Shown piece after piece: positions 34,938 to 47,394 of a stretch of DNA of 64,000 nucleotides. The position numbers and the translations under genes were made by a program. Position 1 is the first letter of the stretch; each line of letters begins with the position of its first letter. This DNA comes from Pomphorhynchus laevis (taxonomy: Eukaryota; Acanthocephala; Palaeacanthocephala; Echinorhynchida; Pomphorhynchidae), in contig WNNJ02003468.1 in NCBI GenBank assembly GCA_012934845.2, positions 1-64,000 of the forward strand. The letters run 5' to 3'. The notes under the pieces are model-generated. The model saw only the letters and a list, made by a program, of their open reading frames with translations, did not search any database and had not been told where the DNA came from.

Positions 34938-37900
34938 GATATTATCCTCGTGTGGTTCTTTCAATCTTATCAGCGCCATTGTACACTACAGTCAACGTGG
35001 GTGAACCCTACCAGCAATGATCCCACGCTTACAATTCGTGTTTCGGTTCTTTTACCGCTTCTGCTGATTCCTTGTCGCCGAAATGCTGGTTTATATTTGG
35101 CTGATACGCCAAATCGCACAAGTTATGTGTTCAATAGATGTTGGTGTGGGAGGTATAGAACGCATAAATTGTGTAAAAATATAAAAGTATATAAAAACTA
35201 TAGAAGTATATAAAAACTATATGTTAAAACTACAGTATTATATTTTAGTTGAGCAATTTAAATTTTAATATGAACTACTTTTACATTCTAAAATGTGATA
35301 TCAAATCATTAATTGACTTGTTTATACGTTTTTCAAATGGCATATACGTAAATTAATTTTAAAATTTTAGAATTAAAAAATAATCATATTCTTCTTTAGA
35401 ACATTTTGACAGCATAAGAAGCATAAACCGGCTTATTAATCATACAGATTCGTTTATTAAATACTTATTAATCATAGGTTATTAATCATAATATATATAT
35501 CTTAATATTAATATTAATGTTGAGATTTATTAAGACCACTTTGCCTTTCAGCTTGGGTTAAACAAACAAAGAAAAACAGATTTGCAAATAAATTAGAGAA
35601 ATTGTTAAAAAATAATGAAATAAGCATTCAAAATAGTTGATTGTTGAATATCAAATCACCATAATCAAATTCAATATTTATACTAATATTAATCATATTA
35701 ACCTAATACAAATATTAACTTATTAATCATAGATTATGAATCATAAAATATATATCGTAATCTTAATATTAATCATATTAACCTAATATCAATTTTAACT
35801 TATTAAAAAACTTATTATTAGTTATAATTATTATTTATAATTAATAATTAATTAATTATTAATAATAATTAATAATCAATTAATTATTAATTAATTATTA
35901 ATTATTCTTATAATTAACTTATTATTAACTTATTATATCTGTAGAAAGTAAATTATTCAACCGTTTAATAGTAAAGTATACGTAGTATACTTCATAAATA
36001 GTTATTAATCATAAAATATATATCTTAATATTAATATAAATATTAATCAATATCAATATCAATATTAATATCAATGTAATTTAATATTAATATTAATCAT
36101 ATTAATCATATTAATATTACAAATATTAACTCATTAATCATAGCTTATAAGCTTATTAAACATTACGATTCGTTCATAAAAATCATACTGATATCTTATT
36201 AATCATACGGATATCTTATTAATCGTACTTATTTGCTTATTAAAAAATTATTTCTCGTATCTTTAGTGCAATATTCTTTGACAGTTATGACATAAATGTT
36301 ATATATAATTTATTAATATATAGTTTATTTAACTTAAATTTATTAAAAATAAATTTTTAAAAATTTACCATTAAAATACTAAAATAAAAACGTTCTATAA
36401 GAATTGAGAAAAACATTATGAAAAACACAAAGTAATTTTATATTTTTTGTAATAATATTCTTTAACTAAAAATAATAAACAGAAAATAAAATATATTTTG
36501 AATTTTACGTTTAGTAACAAGATTGTAGATTGCTCATTATCGTTTTCATCGTATTTTATATTGTTGTAATTTTATGTATATATACCTGCGCAGTCGTTGT
36601 TAACATTAAAATTTTGATGACTCCTTCTTTAACCTGCACGCTGATGTAATATTATATTATATAAATAATATGACATAATGTAAAATAACATCAATGTATA
36701 ATTTATCATTAAATATGCCTTTGAAATTAGATATTATGAAATCTCTCTAGAATCTCAGAAACACTTAATTGTCTATTAGATCATTTTGACGGCATAGGAT
36801 GGTTTTAACAAAAGAATCATAATTTATTTTACTTACATTGTATTACTCTTTCGTTAAATTAAGACATGTGATAAGCTACAATGAACATTTATGGATTCTT
36901 TAAGCAGTAACAATACTTTGGGATTAGGGTTATCTGATTATTTGCAATTGACTATCATAATTACAAGCTACTGTTAAGAATTCAATTATATACATAGTGT
37001 TAACAGTCTTTTACATACTAATTTGTTGGTTATAAAATTAATGCTCATTGGCGATAAAAACAATATTCCCGAAGGACATGAGATTTTAAAAAGGCATAAA
37101 TCAATTTTGTTGACAAATTACGCTGTAATCGTCAAAATTACATGCTTCTCTGTCAAGATCAAATGCACCGATCGCAAATAGAGAGAATATTTATGCAAGA
37201 CAAAACCTAGATATGGTCGGTGACTTTAAAGTAGATTTAAATATTAAAGTAATTGAATTTAAAGATAGACAGTATGCTTGTTCTACATATTTGATCAAGT
37301 ACATTGAGTACTTGATGCTAAAGCATTAAGTTTATTCTTCTAAGCGAGAACCGAGCATTAAGCAAACATTCAATACCGAAATGTCAATTGAGATGAACGA
37401 GAAAACGATTTTCAAAAGTATGAACATTCGATTCACATTTTAGTTTAGTATCAAAATCGTAAAGTTAATATTTAGATGTGACTTATTATTTGCTCGATGT
37501 TTATGAATAACCCTTTATTTTGTAATTTGTTATCAGATTCGAGTATTTGGAATTTAAAAATATATTTAATAACATGTACTGACATGTTATAACATAAATG
37601 TAATAGAGCGTATTTAACCCCGCTGCTATCATGATAGACGAATATGGGCTGAACCCTGATAACATAGAAGTTCCTCTTGAAGACCTCTAATCCTTATTAT
37701 TATACATTGTCTATTATTTATTAATCAATGATCTGATATGTATTATATCACATAATATCGCAATTATTTGATAATGTTATTATAATTTCGCTGGTATTTT
37801 TGTTATAAATAACTTACTCGTTATCTTCTTCATAAGTGAATATTAACTTTAAAGGACATTAGATATTATTCTTAACTTTATGCATAACTCTTTATTGGAT

Positions 37901-39388
37901 TTGTATTTCTCAGTTTGTACTTTCATAAAATGAAAAGTATCTGGATGATTATTGAATGAATTATAAATTTAAAAGTTAAATTTATTCATAACATAAACTT
38001 ATAATATTATAAACTTATAGCGTTTTTTTATTATGTATTATGATAAGTTATAATATAGAAGTTATCGAAATATCAAAAATATTTTCTTCTTTTCTTTGAT
38101 CCAGTTCCAATAATTATTTATCAATAATGGGTCAACTATTTAAATTATTATAATTATTATATAAAATTATTATATTATTACATTATTCAATTTGTTGCTT
38201 GGCTAAATCTATTATATTAACAGCAATACAGCCATAAGTTATTCCGACAATCTTGTCAATTTAAACATTATGTAAATGATTTTATCAAAATGGCATAATC
38301 AAAATCTAGCTTAATCAAGACAATTACAATTTTAATTGTAATTAAATAATTAAATAATTTTATTGTTCGGTATTTTCTATTTTGTAACAGAGTTGTTACT
38401 GACTTTGAGTTAATTATAAAATTCAGATCGAAAGAAAATTTCAGCAATAAAGAATTTAAACATTTAGGCAACTTTTAAATAGGACGATATGAGAATTCGA
38501 CAAATTTAAAGGTTAGCACTGGAAGCTAAAGATTAAAAAGTGTAACATTTCATTTTGTATGCTGAATATTCCGAGTTTTAAGAGAAATGTGCAAACAAAT
38601 TTAATTTTGTGTAAATAAAATAAATTTAACAAAATAATAAATTAACAAGCCATTAATTTTTCTAAATTTATTTTCAAGAAATATCGACAATTTGAAATTT
38701 GAAAATAATTTAATGATAATAAATAATCAGAATAAAGTACTCTGGTGAAAATATGAAAATTACGAAATGCTATTATTAGTACCGATATATAAATAAATTC
38801 GGCACACAAGCTCTTTGCGAAATAGTTATAAGTGGTTGTAATAATATTGATTTATGTGTTTGTTGATTTTTTGACACTTTAAACCAGCAATTTACAAAGT
38901 AAATATAGCAAACTACTGCAGAAGCTTGCACAAAATAGGTTGATTTGGTATATTATATGGTATAGACAAGCGTTTGCTTACAAAATAAAATGGGCATCGA
39001 TACTTGGTTAAAAATTCGGATGGCGATGTGTTAAGGCCGTTTTATTTCCTCGTCACTATTTATAAATTATCATACGAGTAGCTTATTTTTATTCAAGAAG
39101 AATTACGATTTAAATTTTATTTACAAAACTATTCCATCCAGTCGTGATTCACCTAATTCTAGATATCGATGCTTTATTTGCATATTTCAAATTAAGAACA
39201 ACTGGTATATAAATAAGAATTATTAATTTCCGTGGTTATCTACAGATGCATAGTGAAGACATATAATGTAATAATATATAATGCAAGTCTTTTCTTCAAG
39301 CCAGGATAGCGGATTTGCCCAAATTTAAAAATACATTAAAGCCATGAAAATCATTAAAAGTTCTGTACAACATTTTCATTGCTACAGT
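34938..39388. repeat. Right arm of the very large inverted repeat
   Basis: Reverse complement of 1385-6008 with few differences. The unit begins TTTGATATTATCCTCGTG and ends CATTGCTACAGT. It is about 170 bp shorter than the left arm because of small indels. It contains the twin of the PLE-1 tail fragment (37605-37740, +) and of the open frame (34948-35213, +). Confidence 0.9.
37605..37740 (+). mobile_element. PLE-1 tail fragment in the right arm
   Basis: Mirror of 3061-3183. GCGTATTTAACCCCGCTGCT, then CTGATAACATAGAAGTTCC and ACCTCTAATCCTTATT. Confidence 0.7.
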
Positions 39389-40749
39389 GCAAATTTTTTC
39401 TAATTATTTCTTCTAAATCGTCAGAAGAAACTACTCTCTTTTTGCAGTAAAAATATGACAGCTGGCAGATGCAAAAGTTACATTATTAATAAATTAATAT
39501 AACTTTAAAAGGATATTGACCAAAAGTATTACGATTATAGTGCGCAATTCTTATTAAGACAAAAAGGCTGATAAAATAATACGTTCTTGTCATAAACACT
39601 ATCATAACAAGTTAATAAGAGTAAAAGAAAAACTATAAAAGTATCGTATGCTACTTAACGCTGTTATATAAAAGATGATTAAAAATAAAATTATTTCGTT
39701 AATAATTAGTCAACTATATATTCAATTGCCTGAACACATTTTAAACTGCAGTTATTTTCTATTTATTAATGTTTTCTATCCAAAATATTCTACACAAGAA
39801 ATTAAATATTAAACTAAAAATTGCATTTAGGCAATATCTATAATTAATAAAACAATAACAGCAACTTATTTGTTTTATTTTATATGCAGCAATCAAACTC
39901 ACCATTAACTGATTTCCGGATCCACTAACAGCGTGGACATATCATTCGTTTATTGATATCTTAGACCAATGTTTCATAACTGATAACAAAATTCCTAATC
40001 TTTATAAGTTAAATATTTGAACTCCTTCATAATTAAATCGAAATTTCTGTTTGTAAATACCATGTAAGCTAATTTCGTTTACAGTTTGTTTAAATTTAGC
40101 GCATTATTGAATTTGCAATTTTTTAGCATTTCAACGAAAATAGCCAAGATTTAACTACAATGATCTTTATTACAAACTAATCTTTTTTAGACTTTATAAA
40201 GACTTAGCCCGCAATTTATAAAGGCTAAGAGGCTATATAACAGTTAATAAACTATAAAGGCTAATAGACTAGTAAGGTCTTAAGAATATTGCCGACATAG
40301 TAACTGGTAGTAGTCGCTTCAATATTTTAAATATAGAGAACAGCTAAAGAATATATTTTTTTTGTAATAATATAAATGTTTTTGCATTTAATCAATATTA
40401 TAGTCATCAATATTACATATAATCATTAATAATCATTTATTAATAATCATTTATAATCATTTATTAATAATCATTTATAATCATTAATAATCATTAATCA
40501 TTATAATCATTTGCAATCAACATTTTCAATAATTTCGAAAATAAATAAAGATGCTTATACTATTTATTCAGAAACAATATATTAATTTATTAAATATTAG
40601 TTCATTTTATAATCTTATAAAATTGAATAATCATTGCTTATTATTTATCGATAATGTTGCAGATAACAATTGAATGCCAAAAGTGAAATTTACCTTTTTG
40701 CGATTTTTTAAGTTATAGATGTCGATTGAAATTATCTAAACACATCGAC
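39389..40749. other. AT-rich sequence with a short simple repeat
   Basis: 40405-40510 is a degenerate AATCATTTAT/AATCATT repeat. Otherwise nothing is recognised. Confidence 0.4.
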
Positions 40750-41041
40750 TTAAAATTTATAAAATCGAAACAAAACCATACTAATTTCAGTTGTTAAATT
40801 ATTAAAGTGTCGAAGAAGATGATTTTTTAGCTTGTTGGAAATTTTGTTATCGTTATTTTGCTGTCCATCTTTGTTTTCACGAAAAGAAAACGACGGTGTC
40901 GTTGCTATGGGAATTTGACGATAGACGCTGTATCCAAGCTGGTCAATTGTTCTAGTCGTGCTTGTAAATTCACGGTCACATTTTTTAGCATTATGTGGGG
41001 TAAGCATCCTTAAACTGCTATTGCGCCATGATTGAACTAAA
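40750..41041 (-). CDS. Candidate terminal exon or small gene, unknown
   Basis: On the minus strand an open frame runs from a possible acceptor (TTTTTTAATTTAG) at about 41041 to a stop at 40750. An ATG at 41007 would give 85 residues. The composition is hydrophilic and complex (NAKKCDREFTSTTRTIDQLG, then PSFSFRENKDGQQNNDNK), unlike chance frames nearby. No domain is recognised. Phosphatase exons on the same strand end upstream with their own stop, so this is not part of that gene as I read it. It is either a small gene or an orphan last exon. Confidence 0.3.
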
Positions 41042-41059
41042 TTAAAAAATAGCGATCAA

Positions 41060-41640
41060 GAATTTTGAATTTTATCAAATAACTTTGAAAATTGATGTTC
41101 ACTGCATTTAAAAGAAAAACTGCATTTACTGACATAAAACTGCATTTACTAACAAAAACGTTTTAAAGTTGATTTATAAAATTTCTTTTTAGAAATTTAA
41201 TTATAAATTTAAATATTATTCAATTTGAAGTCTACACAAATTATCAATCTTGATTTCTAAGAAAAGAAAAGCTTACGAAAACGCATTATTGAGGTATAAA
41301 AAGAGATTGTATAATCGAGACACTACTGAACGATGTGATTTTGATTTATTAGCATATATATTATATCATGAGGTATTATAAATTATTATACATAATACAT
41401 ATGTATTATATATTATATTTTTATGAAATATATATTACATAATATAATATATAATATATATTATATTATATAATATATATTATATATTTAATTCGTATAT
41501 ATTAATATATTACTAATATATTAATATATATTAATATATTAATATATTACTTAATATATTTAATTCGGCACAGCCGACTTTACTTCTATATTATGTTATA
41601 TATGACATATAAAATATGACAATATAAAATTCATATTACA
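41060..41640. other. AT-rich spacer with TATA palindromes
   Basis: 41340-41560 is a dense run of ATATAT and ATTAATAT palindromes. No gene is seen. Confidence 0.5.
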
Positions 41641-43018
41641 TAATTCCAGTTCCAGATAATTCCAGTTCCAGATAAATCCAGTTCCAGATAAATCCAGTTC
41701 CAGATAAATCCAGTTCCAGATAAATCCAGTTCCAGATAAATCCAGTTCCAGATCAATCCAGTTCCAGATAAATCCAGTTCCAGATCAATCCAGTTCCAGA
41801 TCAATCCAGTTCCAGATCAATCCAGTTCCAGATCAATCCAGTTCCAGATCAATCCAGTTCCAGATCAATCCAGTTCCAGATCAATCCAGTTCCAGATCAA
41901 TCCAGTTCCAGATCAATCCAGTTCCAGATCAATCCAGTTCCAGATCAATCCAGTTCCAGATCAATCCAGTTCCAGATCAATCCAGTTCCAGATCAATCCA
42001 GTTCCAGATCAATCCAGTTCCAGATCAATCCAGTTCCATATCAATCAAGTTCCATATCAATCGAGTCCCAGATCAATCATATCCAGATCAATCAAGTTCC
42101 ATATCAATCCAGTTCCAGATCAATCCAGTTCCAGATCAATCCAGTTCCAGATCAATCCATTTCCAGATCAATCCAGTTCCAGATCAATTCAGTTCCAGAT
42201 AAATCCAGTTCCAGATAAATCCAGTTCCAGATAAATCCAGTTCCAGATCAATCCAGTTCCAGATCAATTCAGTTCCAGATCAATCCAGTTACAGATCAAT
42301 CCAGTTCCAGATCAATCCAGTTCCAGATCAATCCAGTTCCAGATCAATCCAGTTCTAGATCAATCCAGTTCCATATCAATCAAGTTCCATATCAATCCAG
42401 TTCCAGATCAATCCAGTTCCAGATCAATCCATTTCCAGATCAATTCAGTTACAGATCAATCCAGTTACAGATCAATCCAGTTCCAGATCAATCCAGTTCC
42501 AGATCAATCCAGTTCCAGATCAATCCAGTTACAGATCAATCCAGTTCCAGATAAATCCAGTTCCAGATCAATTCAGTTCCAGATCAATCCAGTTACAGAT
42601 CAATCCAGTTCCAGATTAATCCAGTTCCAGATCAATTCAGTTCCAGATAAATCCAGTTACAGATCAATCCAGTTCCAGATCAATCCAGTTCCAGATCAAT
42701 CCAGTTCCAGATCAATCCAGTTCCAGATCAATCCAGTTCCAGATCAATCCAGTTCCAGATCAATCCAGTTCCAGATCAATCCAGTTCCAGATCAATCCAG
42801 TTCCAGATCAATCCAGTTCAGATCAATCCAGTTCCAGATCAATCCAGTTACAGATCAATCCAGTTCCAGATCAATCAAGTTCCAGATCAATCCAGTTCCA
42901 GATCAATCCAGTTCCAGATCAATCCAGTTCCAGATCAATCCAGTTCCAGATCAATCCAGTTCCAGATCAATCCAGTTCCAGATCAATCCAGTTCCAGATC
43001 AATCCAGTTCCAGATAGA
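41641..43018. repeat. 16-bp satellite, about 86 units
   Basis: Unit AATCCAGTTCCAGATC. The first units mostly read GATAA in place of GATCA, and a block of such variants recurs near 42195-42235. Many perfect units run in series, interrupted by single-base variants (CAGTTACAG, CAATTCAG, CATATCAA). The array stops exactly where the GC-richer LINE begins. Confidence 0.98.
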
Positions 43019-43084
43019 TCCAGCAAATTTAACAGTTTTAACACACAAAGACGTCGATAGGAGGACGTAAGAAGACAGCTACGA

Positions 43085-44409
43085 TTGACACAAATTGTGC
43101 TCAACTACAAGTACAATGCTCGACACACGACTGCAGCGTCTAGACTACAATCACATGCGACAGCAGTATGTCCAAAGAAGACTTCCTATGCAGATTTTGT
43201 GTCAACAAACTCATACGCGACCTCTCCCATAAGAACATATCAACCTCCAACGTGTCCACTTAAACCACCCCAGTCGTTTCTGATATCATTTGTCAACTCA
43301 CTGATCCTGTCACCACATGCACTTCTAATCCCATGTCTTCACTTCCCAACACCCCCCGTATCTTCCCTTATGTCTCGTCTCTCAATAACCTACATCCCTC
43401 AATCAAAATCACCACCACCAACCTCCACAATCCTTCCACTCATAACCTTTCCTTACATCGCTCACCACCCTCTCTATTATCGAAATCATCTTTGTCTTGC
43501 ACTGTCAAACCTACTCCCTTGATATCCTCAACTCCCAGCTCTCCTATCGTGATCTCACAACTCACGTTACTCGTCCTCCTTTACGGAAACGCTTTCTTTC
43601 TCGCGATCGTTGCGTCATCGTCACTAATATCACTCCTTCCACCTCTTTATCTCCACAAGCACGTCTCTACCACGATGTTTCTGCATTCAGATATATCCTC
43701 TCGTCTCTTGTTCCTGCGGATAACCCATCCTTTTTCAACAACATCGTGGTTTTGTCAAGTTTATGATAAATCTACCGAGACAGTGACGGAGCCGCAAATT
43801 GTTACAACTAATGTATATTCACTCCCAGACACCCCACGTCCCGTCCTTCCCGTCTCGTCCCTCAATACCTTGCATCCATCAATCAAAATCACCTCTACCA
43901 ACCTCCACTATCCTTACACTCATAACCTTTCCTCACATCGCTTGCCACCCTCTTTATTATCATTATCCTCTATGTCTCCCGTCGTCAAACCAAATCCCTC
44001 CAAATCATCAACTGCCAGCTCTTCTATCGTGATCTCACCTACTCACGTCAGTCGTCCTCCTTTACGGAAGCGCTTTGCTTCTCGCGATCGTTGCGTCATT
44101 GTCACTAATATCACGCCTTCTAACTCCTTATCTCCACAAGCACGTCTAGACTACGATGTTTCCGCCTTCAGATCCATCTTCTCGTCTATTGTTTCAATTG
44201 TCTCTATTGATTCAACCACTCGAATTTTCCCCGATCGCGCCCCTTCTGAAATCGCCCAAATCTCTTCAGCCCGAATCGAAAAAAGCCTTCGCGAGGAAAA
44301 CGGCAAAACCTCACTCTCAATCCGAAACATAGACGGAAATTTTCAAGTTGTAAACACCCGTCCAAAAATTCGATGGCGCTCCCTCTCTCCTATGTGTCTT
44401 CTCCACTAG
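43085..44409 (+). pseudogene. LINE ORF1-like region, copy 1
   Basis: Ser/Pro/Thr-rich frames (TNLHYPYTHNLSSHRLPPSL). They end in a more ordered block, IFPDRAPSEIAQISSARIEK then SIRNIDGNFQVVNTRPKIRW, which recurs in copy 2 at 47460-47660 and is therefore the conserved C-terminus. Two overlapping frames and the internal duplication show it is damaged. The function is presumably RNA binding, as in other LINE ORF1 products, but no domain is diagnostic. Confidence 0.55.
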
Positions 44410-44429
44410 ACTCTTTCGCCACAACACAC

Positions 44430-45130
44430 GGTTTCCGCCTCGATCTTTTTAACACTAGATCTATTCTCAATAAATCCGATCTTATCCTCAACCTATTCAC
44501 CAAGCAATCCATCGATCTCTTCTGCCTCACCGAATCCTGACACTCAGATTCCGACGACCTTTCCATTCACCGTCTGCTCTCTAACGGTTGCTCCCTAGTC
44601 GAATCCGCCCGCCCCCTCAGCTCATGCCCTTCTAAATTTTCTAATCGTTGCGGCATCGTCGCATTCGTCTGTCACCCCGCGTCTCTTCGCAAAATCAATC
44701 CCCCTTTCAGTCCTTGCTCTTTTGAATTGCTCACTTGTCGTTAATCTAACCCGATCACTCTAGATCTCGCCATTGTATACCGTCCTGGTTCATCAGCTAC
44801 TACTGCCTTATTGTTTATCGAACTCGGTGACATCCTTTCTCATTGTGCTTTGTCCTCAATCCCTTCACTCGTTCTAGGCGACTTCAATATCCGCCTAGAC
44901 CGCCCCTCTTCCACGGATTCCATCCGGTTCATCAACATTATATCCAACTACAATTACAAACTAATCTCCACTGCCCCCACACATATACTTGGTGGGACAC
45001 TCGACATCATCGCTGTCCCCGATCATTTTGCTGCCTACACCACACTGTCCATCTCTGATCCTGGTCTATCCGGTCACTTTTTTATCACCCTTGATCTCAC
45101 TCACAACCACACCCCTCCTCACACACCTAC
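44430..45130 (+). pseudogene. LINE ORF2 endonuclease domain, copy 1
   Basis: Blocks of an APE-type endonuclease: GFRLDLFNTRSILNKSD (start), CLTES-like (44520, broken by a stop), DLAIVYRPGSS, VLGDFNIRLDRP (catalytic GDFN), GGTLDIIAVP and SDPGLSGHFFI (the SDH region, here SGH). Frames shift between pieces. It nicks target DNA to prime reverse transcription in active relatives. Confidence 0.8.
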
Positions 45131-45639
45131 AATTCTACGTCGCCCTTGGAGAAATCTTGACCTCTCCCTTCTCCGCTCTGCCTTACTCAAATCACCTCTA
45201 TCATTACCCACAATAACAATATCATCTCCTCACGATCTCACTATTCTTTTCGACTCTATACTCAAATCCACTTTCGATATTCTCTTGCCATTCAAGTCTC
45301 ACCAACACCGTCGCTTGCACCGTGCCCCATGGTTTGACATCCAATGCCTAATATCAATGCGTCGACTCCGCCATGCTTTTCGAGTCTATCACCGCTCTCT
45401 CAGACGTGATTTCCGCTCGATCACTCCGTCTTTCCGTGATTCCTATCTTGCTCTTCGCCGGTCTCATCTCAACCTACTACGTACCAAATGCAACTCCTTC
45501 TGGCAGCATAAAATCATCACTTCATTCAACTCTAAGACTCTCTGGCATACTTTTAACTCAATCCTTTGCTCGCTCGTCTTCGCCGTGCAACATCAATGCC
45601 AATGATTATTCGTAATTTCTCCAGACTAAAGTATCCACG

Positions 45640-46800
45640 TTGCTCTCTCACACCCCGGTCTCCATCCTATCCCACTCTGCCCAGTCTAATCTCATCCTCC
45701 CGGAACTCTTTCATCTTCGCCCAGTCTCACCTACAGAAGTATCATCTGTCCTCATGTCCTTGCCCAACAAAACCTCACCTGCTGATCCCCTGCCTACTCA
45801 CATATTAAAATCTATATGCTCATCGATATCCCCATTTCTCACAACCTTGTTTAACTCGTCCATCCGCAGTCGTATCTTCCCTTCACACTGGAAATCCGCA
45901 ATCGTTCGTCCCCTCCTTAAGAAACAATCGCTCGACCCCTCCCTTCCTTCTAGCTATCGCCCGATTTCACCACTCCCTACTCTTTCTAAGCTCTTAGAAC
46001 GCCTCATCTTAATACAAATCAACGCTTATCTCTCCTCATCCAATCTGTACCCTCCTTTCCAATCCGCTTTCCGCTCTAATCACTCCGACAGAAATCGCAT
46101 GCATAAAAGTGTACAACGACTTACTCATTTCTCGAGACAAGGCTCTATATAGTGTTCTCATCTCCCTCGACCTCTCCTCCGCATTCGACATTGTCGACCA
46201 CTCCGTCCTCCTTTCTCGCCTTCGTTATGATTACGGCTTTTCTTCCTCCTCCGTAGCATGGTTCGCCTCATCTATCCGACCGTTCCTTTCGCGTCTGTTC
46301 TAATTCATCTTCCTCCCCTCCCATCCCTATTTTTTGCGAGGTCCCACAAGATTTAGTCCTAGGTCCCCTGCTTTTCTCTCGTCTGCTTGGCGATCTATCT
46401 CCGTTTATCAAACCTTACTCTTTTAAGGTCATGCAATATGCCGATGACATTCTAATCTATGCTCATGCTCCTGCACATCGCATACACGATATTGGCATTT
46501 CTGCCTCCAACTGTCTTTCTTCTATCTACACACGTCTCTCCAATCTCCATCTCGTTCTAAACCCCGAAAAGTCCAAAATAATGTGGATCCGTTCCCGTAA
46601 ACCAAACATATCTCCTCCCACTGTATATTTTGCCTCATCGATCATCCCCATAGTCCACAATCTCACTTTCTTAGGCTTCCATTTCGATGATCACCTTTCC
46701 CTTAAACCCTTCGTCCGTGACAAGGTCCGCTCATCTAACTTAATTCTCCGTGACATCCGCCGTATCCGCCCCCTTATCGACTTCCGTTCTTGTACGTATC
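45640..46800 (+). pseudogene. LINE ORF2 reverse transcriptase, copy 1
   Basis: WKSAIVRPLLKK, then SSYRPISPLPTLSKLLERL, then SVLISLDLSSAFDIVDHSVL (first catalytic Asp). VPQDLVLGPLLF follows with its usual Gly-Ser lost, then QYADDILIY (catalytic YADD) and LGFHFDDHLSL. The blocks and spacing are those of the CR1/L2 group. They sit in more than one frame, with breaks near 46100-46310. The C-terminal SLAWNKLPLDVRRAPSF block is at 47180-47230. Confidence 0.85.
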
Positions 46801-47394
46801 TTCTTTCATCGCTTCTTTTCCCTAAAATCGATTACTGCCTTAGCCTTTTTCGCCAATTCTCCAAAATCCATCATCCTACCCCTACAACGAATAATCAACA
46901 CCGCCGTTCGAGTGCTCTTTCGTCTCCGTCGCTTCGACCACACATCCACATATTTTGCCCAACTCTCCTGGCCCACCATCCACATCCGCATCAAACTCCG
47001 CCTTCTTCTCGTTACCTTTCGTCTCATCGCTGTCGGCTCCCCATCGTTCATCAACCTTCCTTTCTTAGACGATACTCGCCCCACCTCGCTATCGCTTCGT
47101 TCCTGTCATACCCTCTTACTCCACGTTCCTAATTACTCCAACAACTACGGTCTCCGATCCTTCCTCGTCGCCGCCTCACTCGCCTGGAATAAACTCCCTC
47201 TCGACGTCCGCCGCGCTCCCTCCTTTATCACATTCAAACACCTCCTCCGTTCACACCTTCTCGACACCTGATTCACAGTTTTGTTTTGTTGTGGTCATGT
47301 AAGCTTGCGCTGGCACGCATTTGCCACGTTAAAATAAATCTTTTTTTTATAATAAATCTTCTCAATCTAATCCTTCCCAGCCCCCTCTCCTAAA

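Larger units (their letters stand above)
43019..47345 (+). mobile_element. CR1/L2-like LINE, copy 1 (near full length, degraded)
   Basis: A GC- and C-rich element, compositionally unlike its host sequence. Parts in order: a 5' region with ORF1-like frames (43085-44409), an apurinic-type endonuclease (44430-45130), a reverse transcriptase (45650-46800) and a C-terminal region (to 47271). The 3' end reads CACGTTAAAATAAATC. Several frameshifts and stops interrupt ORF2, so it is not active. ORF1 contains an internal direct duplication (about 43333-43640 and 43815-44110). It lies immediately downstream of the 16-bp satellite. Confidence 0.9.

Noticed and set aside
40750-41041. Frame at 40750-41041 as the last exon of the phosphatase gene.
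   Set aside because: The phosphatase exon at 50558-50394 has its own in-frame stop, and the phase of the 41041 acceptor does not match the preceding exon.
41641-43018. CRISPR-like or other spacer-repeat array.
   Set aside because: The units are contiguous 16-bp repeats with no unique spacers. It is a eukaryotic satellite.
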